Source: Sphingobium sp. (GTDB taxonomy: Bacteria; Pseudomonadota; Alphaproteobacteria; Sphingomonadales; Sphingomonadaceae). From it: a stretch of 17,812 nt of DNA. Positions 16,139 to 17,812 of the stretch are shown here, one piece after another. The notes under the pieces are model-generated. The model ran no database searches, had not been told where the DNA came from, and saw only the letters and a program-made list of their open reading frames with translations. Position 1 is the stretch's first letter, and each line of letters begins with the position of its first letter. The stretch spans positions 1 through 17,812 of the forward strand of contig JASBTC010000237.1 of assembly GCA_030148625.1 (NCBI GenBank), in the 5' to 3' direction. Made by a program: the position numbers and the translations under genes.

Positions 16139-16175
16139 TATCGAAATCGCTGGCATGTTGCAATCAGTTTCGATA
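16139..16175. promoter_or_regulatory. Inverted repeat TATCGAAA...TTTCGATA in the rhaD/rhaB divergent region
   Basis: TATCGAAA (16139-16146) and TTTCGATA (16168-16175) are perfect 8-base inverted half-sites, start to start 29 bases apart. TTTCGA/TCGAAA half-sites are typical of several DeoR- and other HTH-family operators. The right half overlaps the tandem 10-base repeats, so the two signals may be parts of one operator. Confidence 0.4.
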
Positions 16176-16200
16176 AAGTTCAATCAAATTCAGTCGAAAA
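16161..16200. promoter_or_regulatory. Four tandem 10-bp near-repeats, candidate operator for rhaD and rhaB
   Basis: Four consecutive units share a C-purine-purine-T start and exact 10-base spacing: CAATCAGTTT, CGATAAAGTT, CAATCAAATT, CAGTCGAAAA. One helical turn per unit would place protein contacts on one face of the DNA. They lie 21 to 60 bases before the rhaB ATG and 56 to 95 bases before the chosen rhaD start. Some DeoR-family regulators, such as B. subtilis IolR, bind tandem direct repeats, which makes the neighbouring regulator the natural candidate. Confidence 0.55.
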
Positions 16201-16220
16201 GAAGCAAGGGCAGGAAACAG

Positions 16221-17639
16221 ATGAAAGGCCGCTCGACCATCGTCCTCGATGTCGGAAAGACGCTGGCCAAGCTGAGCCTCTGGTCGCCCGAGGGCGCGCT
16301 CATCGTACGGCGCACCCGCGCCAATGCGCGCGTCGAGACGGGCGCCTATGTCGCGCTCGATGCCGGGGGCATCGAGATCTGGGTGACCGAAGCGTTGCGC
16401 GATTTCGCCACGCTCGCTTATGTCGGCGCGATCATTCCGGTCGGCCATGGCGCCGGGGCGGCGATCATCCGCGACGATCGTCTCGCCTGCCCGCCGATCG
16501 ATTATGAGGTGCCGATGCCCGCGGCGCTGCGCGCACGCTACGATGCGGAGCGCGGCGCCTTCGCCGAAACGGGCTCGCCCGCGCTGCCCGACGGGCTCAA
16601 TCTCGGCGCGCAGATCTTCAGGCTGGAAACGATCGATCCGGACCTGAGCCGGGGCACCCGGATCCTGCCATGGGCCCAATATTGGAGTTGGCTGTTCAGC
16701 GGCATCGCGGCCTCGGAGGTCACGAGCCTGGGCTGCCATACCGACCTCTGGAATCCGCTCTCGGGGCGCCCCTCCAAACTGGCGGAGCGGCGTGGCTGGG
16801 CAGAGCGGCTGGCGCCGCTGCGCGGCGCGGGCGAGATCCTCGGCACGCTGACGCCCGGCTGGGTGGCGCGCACCGGCCTGCCCGCCGATACCGAGGTCCA
16901 TTGCGGCCTCCATGATTCGAACGCCGCATTACTCGCCGCGTGCAGCCATGGCGAGATCGCCGGTCATGAATCGACGATCATGTCGACCGGAACCTGGTTC
17001 GTCGCGATGCGCTCCCCCGGAGATGCGTCATCGATCGACATGGACAGTCTCGACGCGTCGCGCGACTGCCTGATCAATGTCGACGCATTCGGCCGGCCAA
17101 TTCCCTCGGCGCGCTTCATGGGCGGGCGGGAGATCGAGACACTGATCGGCCCCGATATGCAACGCATCGACTTCAGGCCGGACCAGCCCGCAATGATCGC
17201 GGCATTGCCGCAGCTGCTGGAACGGGGCGCGATGATATTGCCGGGCTTCGCGCCTGGCTTCGGCCCCTTCCCGCGAGCACGCGGGCGCCGGGTTTCGATG
17301 CCGGGCGACCATATCGCCCACCGCGCGACGGTGGCGCTCTATGCCGCGCTGGTCGCCGACGTCTCGCTCGATCTGATCGGCGCACAGGACAAGCTGCTGA
17401 TCGAGGGCCGCTTCACCGAAAGCCAGGTCTTCGTCCGCGCTCTGGCCACGCTGCGTCCCGACATGCACGTCTATGTCGGAAAGGCGCATAACGACGTTTC
17501 CTATGGCGCGCTCCGCCTGATCGACGCCGCTCCGCCCCCCGCCGAACCACTCGAACGCGTGACGCCGCTCGACATCGACCTTGCACCCTATCGCGACCGC
17601 TGGCGCCTCGCGGCCGAACGGATGGAGGCGGCGGCGTGA
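16221..17639 (+). CDS. rhaB: FGGY-family L-rhamnulokinase
   Basis: A 472-residue FGGY carbohydrate kinase that would phosphorylate L-rhamnulose to L-rhamnulose-1-phosphate. Visible marks are the N-terminal phosphate-binding VLDVGKT (8-14), CGLHDSNAA with the likely catalytic base Asp232, the second-domain STGTW (255-259), [10 protein letters not shown] (301-310) and the C-terminal ADP-domain segment LIEGRFTES (393-401). The ATG at 16221 has AGGA 6 bases upstream. Its TGA overlaps the GTG of the next gene (GTGA). The assignment as rhamnulokinase, rather than fuculokinase or another FGGY kinase, rests on being flanked by rhaD and rhaI; the same role is filled by the kinase called RhaK in rhizobia. 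Confidence 0.92.
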   Translation: MKGRSTIVLDVGKTLAKLSLWSPEGALIVRRTRANARVETGAYVALDAGGIEIWVTEALRDFATLAYVGAIIPVGHGAGAAIIRDDRLACPPIDYEVPMPAALRARYDAERGAFAETGSPALPDGLNLGAQIFRLETIDPDLSRGTRILPWAQYWSWLFSGIAASEVTSLGCHTDLWNPLSGRPSKLAERRGWAERLAPLRGAGEILGTLTPGWVARTGLPADTEVHCGLHDSNAALLAACSHGEIAGHESTIMSTGTWFVAMRSPGDASSIDMDSLDASRDCLINVDAFGRPIPSARFMGGREIETLIGPDMQRIDFRPDQPAMIAALPQLLERGAMILPGFAPGFGPFPRARGRRVSMPGDHIAHRATVALYAALVADVSLDLIGAQDKLLIEGRFTESQVFVRALATLRPDMHVYVGKAHNDVSYGALRLIDAAPPPAEPLERVTPLDIDLAPYRDRWRLAAERMEAAA

Positions 17640-17812
17640 AGGCGGCATCGATCGACGATTATCGGGAAGCCGCGCGGCGGCGCCTGCCGCGCTTCCTGTT
17701 CGACTATTTCGATGGCGGTTCCTACGCCGAACAGACGCTACGCGCGAACCTCACCGACCTGCAGGCCGTCGCGCTGCGCCAGCGCGTCCTGCACGACGTC
17801 TCCGCGATCGAC
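17636..17812 (+). CDS. lldD: FMN-dependent L-lactate dehydrogenase, N-terminal part
   Basis: The 59 visible codons match the start of LldD/FMN-dependent alpha-hydroxy-acid dehydrogenases: [34 protein letters not shown] and [11 protein letters not shown]. The GTG start at 17636 overlaps the rhaB stop (GTGA), and the frame remains open at the window edge. LldD oxidises L-lactate to pyruvate at the membrane, feeding electrons to the respiratory chain. Its coupling to rhaB makes sense because RhaD converts half of each rhamnose to L-lactate. The active-site residues lie beyond the window, so another member of the family cannot be excluded. Confidence 0.9.
   Translation, partial: MKAASIDDYREAARRRLPRFLFDYFDGGSYAEQTLRANLTDLQAVALRQRVLHDVSAID

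Noticed and set aside
16106..16183. Extension of rhaD to upstream starts (ATG 16135, ATG 16156, TTG 16183)
   Set aside because: Ribosome sites are no better, the extra residues are not typical of the family as I recall it, and the extension would run into the repeats of the rhaD/rhaB control region.

Overview
The window (about 65% GC by eye) looks like a chromosomal carbohydrate-use locus of an alphaproteobacterium, most likely a sphingomonad. The signs are a large TonB-dependent receptor with no SusD partner next to exported glycosidases and esterases, the rhizobial/sphingomonad type of L-rhamnose pathway (RhaI isomerase plus a fused RhaD aldolase/dehydrogenase), and intergenic palindromes of a kind common in sphingomonad genomes. 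The genus is an inference.

Region 1 (1-11281, minus strand) is a tightly packed, apparently single operon read from right to left: TonB-dependent receptor, GH78 alpha-L-rhamnosidase, type-B carboxylesterase, alpha/beta-hydrolase esterase, tannase/feruloyl-esterase lipoprotein, a small secreted protein, and a GH3 beta-glucosidase cut by the left edge. Most junctions are ATGA or TGATG overlaps. Nearly every product carries a signal peptide or lipobox. The enzyme set (rhamnosidase + beta-glucosidase + three esterases) fits uptake and stripping of an acylated rhamnosyl-glucoside, such as an esterified flavonoid or phenylpropanoid glycoside, or an acylated rhamnose-containing polysaccharide. The exact substrate cannot be read from the sequence.

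Region 2 (11282-11608) is a non-coding stretch with a candidate promoter, an operator-like motif and an inverted pair of REP-like hairpins whose differences are compensatory.

Region 3 (11609-17812) catabolises the released L-rhamnose: a DeoR-family regulator, L-rhamnose isomerase (rhaI) and the aldolase/lactaldehyde dehydrogenase fusion (rhaD) on the minus strand, and divergently rhamnulokinase (rhaB) followed with a GTGA overlap by L-lactate dehydrogenase (lldD, cut by the right edge). Together they take L-rhamnose through L-rhamnulose and L-rhamnulose-1-phosphate to DHAP and L-lactaldehyde, then L-lactate and pyruvate. No inner-membrane rhamnose transporter or mutarotase is inside the window.

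The most unusual non-coding structures are: (a) a 222-bp cluster of four palindromes between rhaD and rhaI, one of them a perfect 26-bp stem that contains the rhaD stop codon; (b) four 10-bp near-repeats in the rhaD/rhaB divergent promoter region, sharing a 13-bp core with the region upstream of the receptor operon; and (c) the GH78 gene's lack of a good ATG start, with an eight-codon mini-ORF sitting where its start codon should be.
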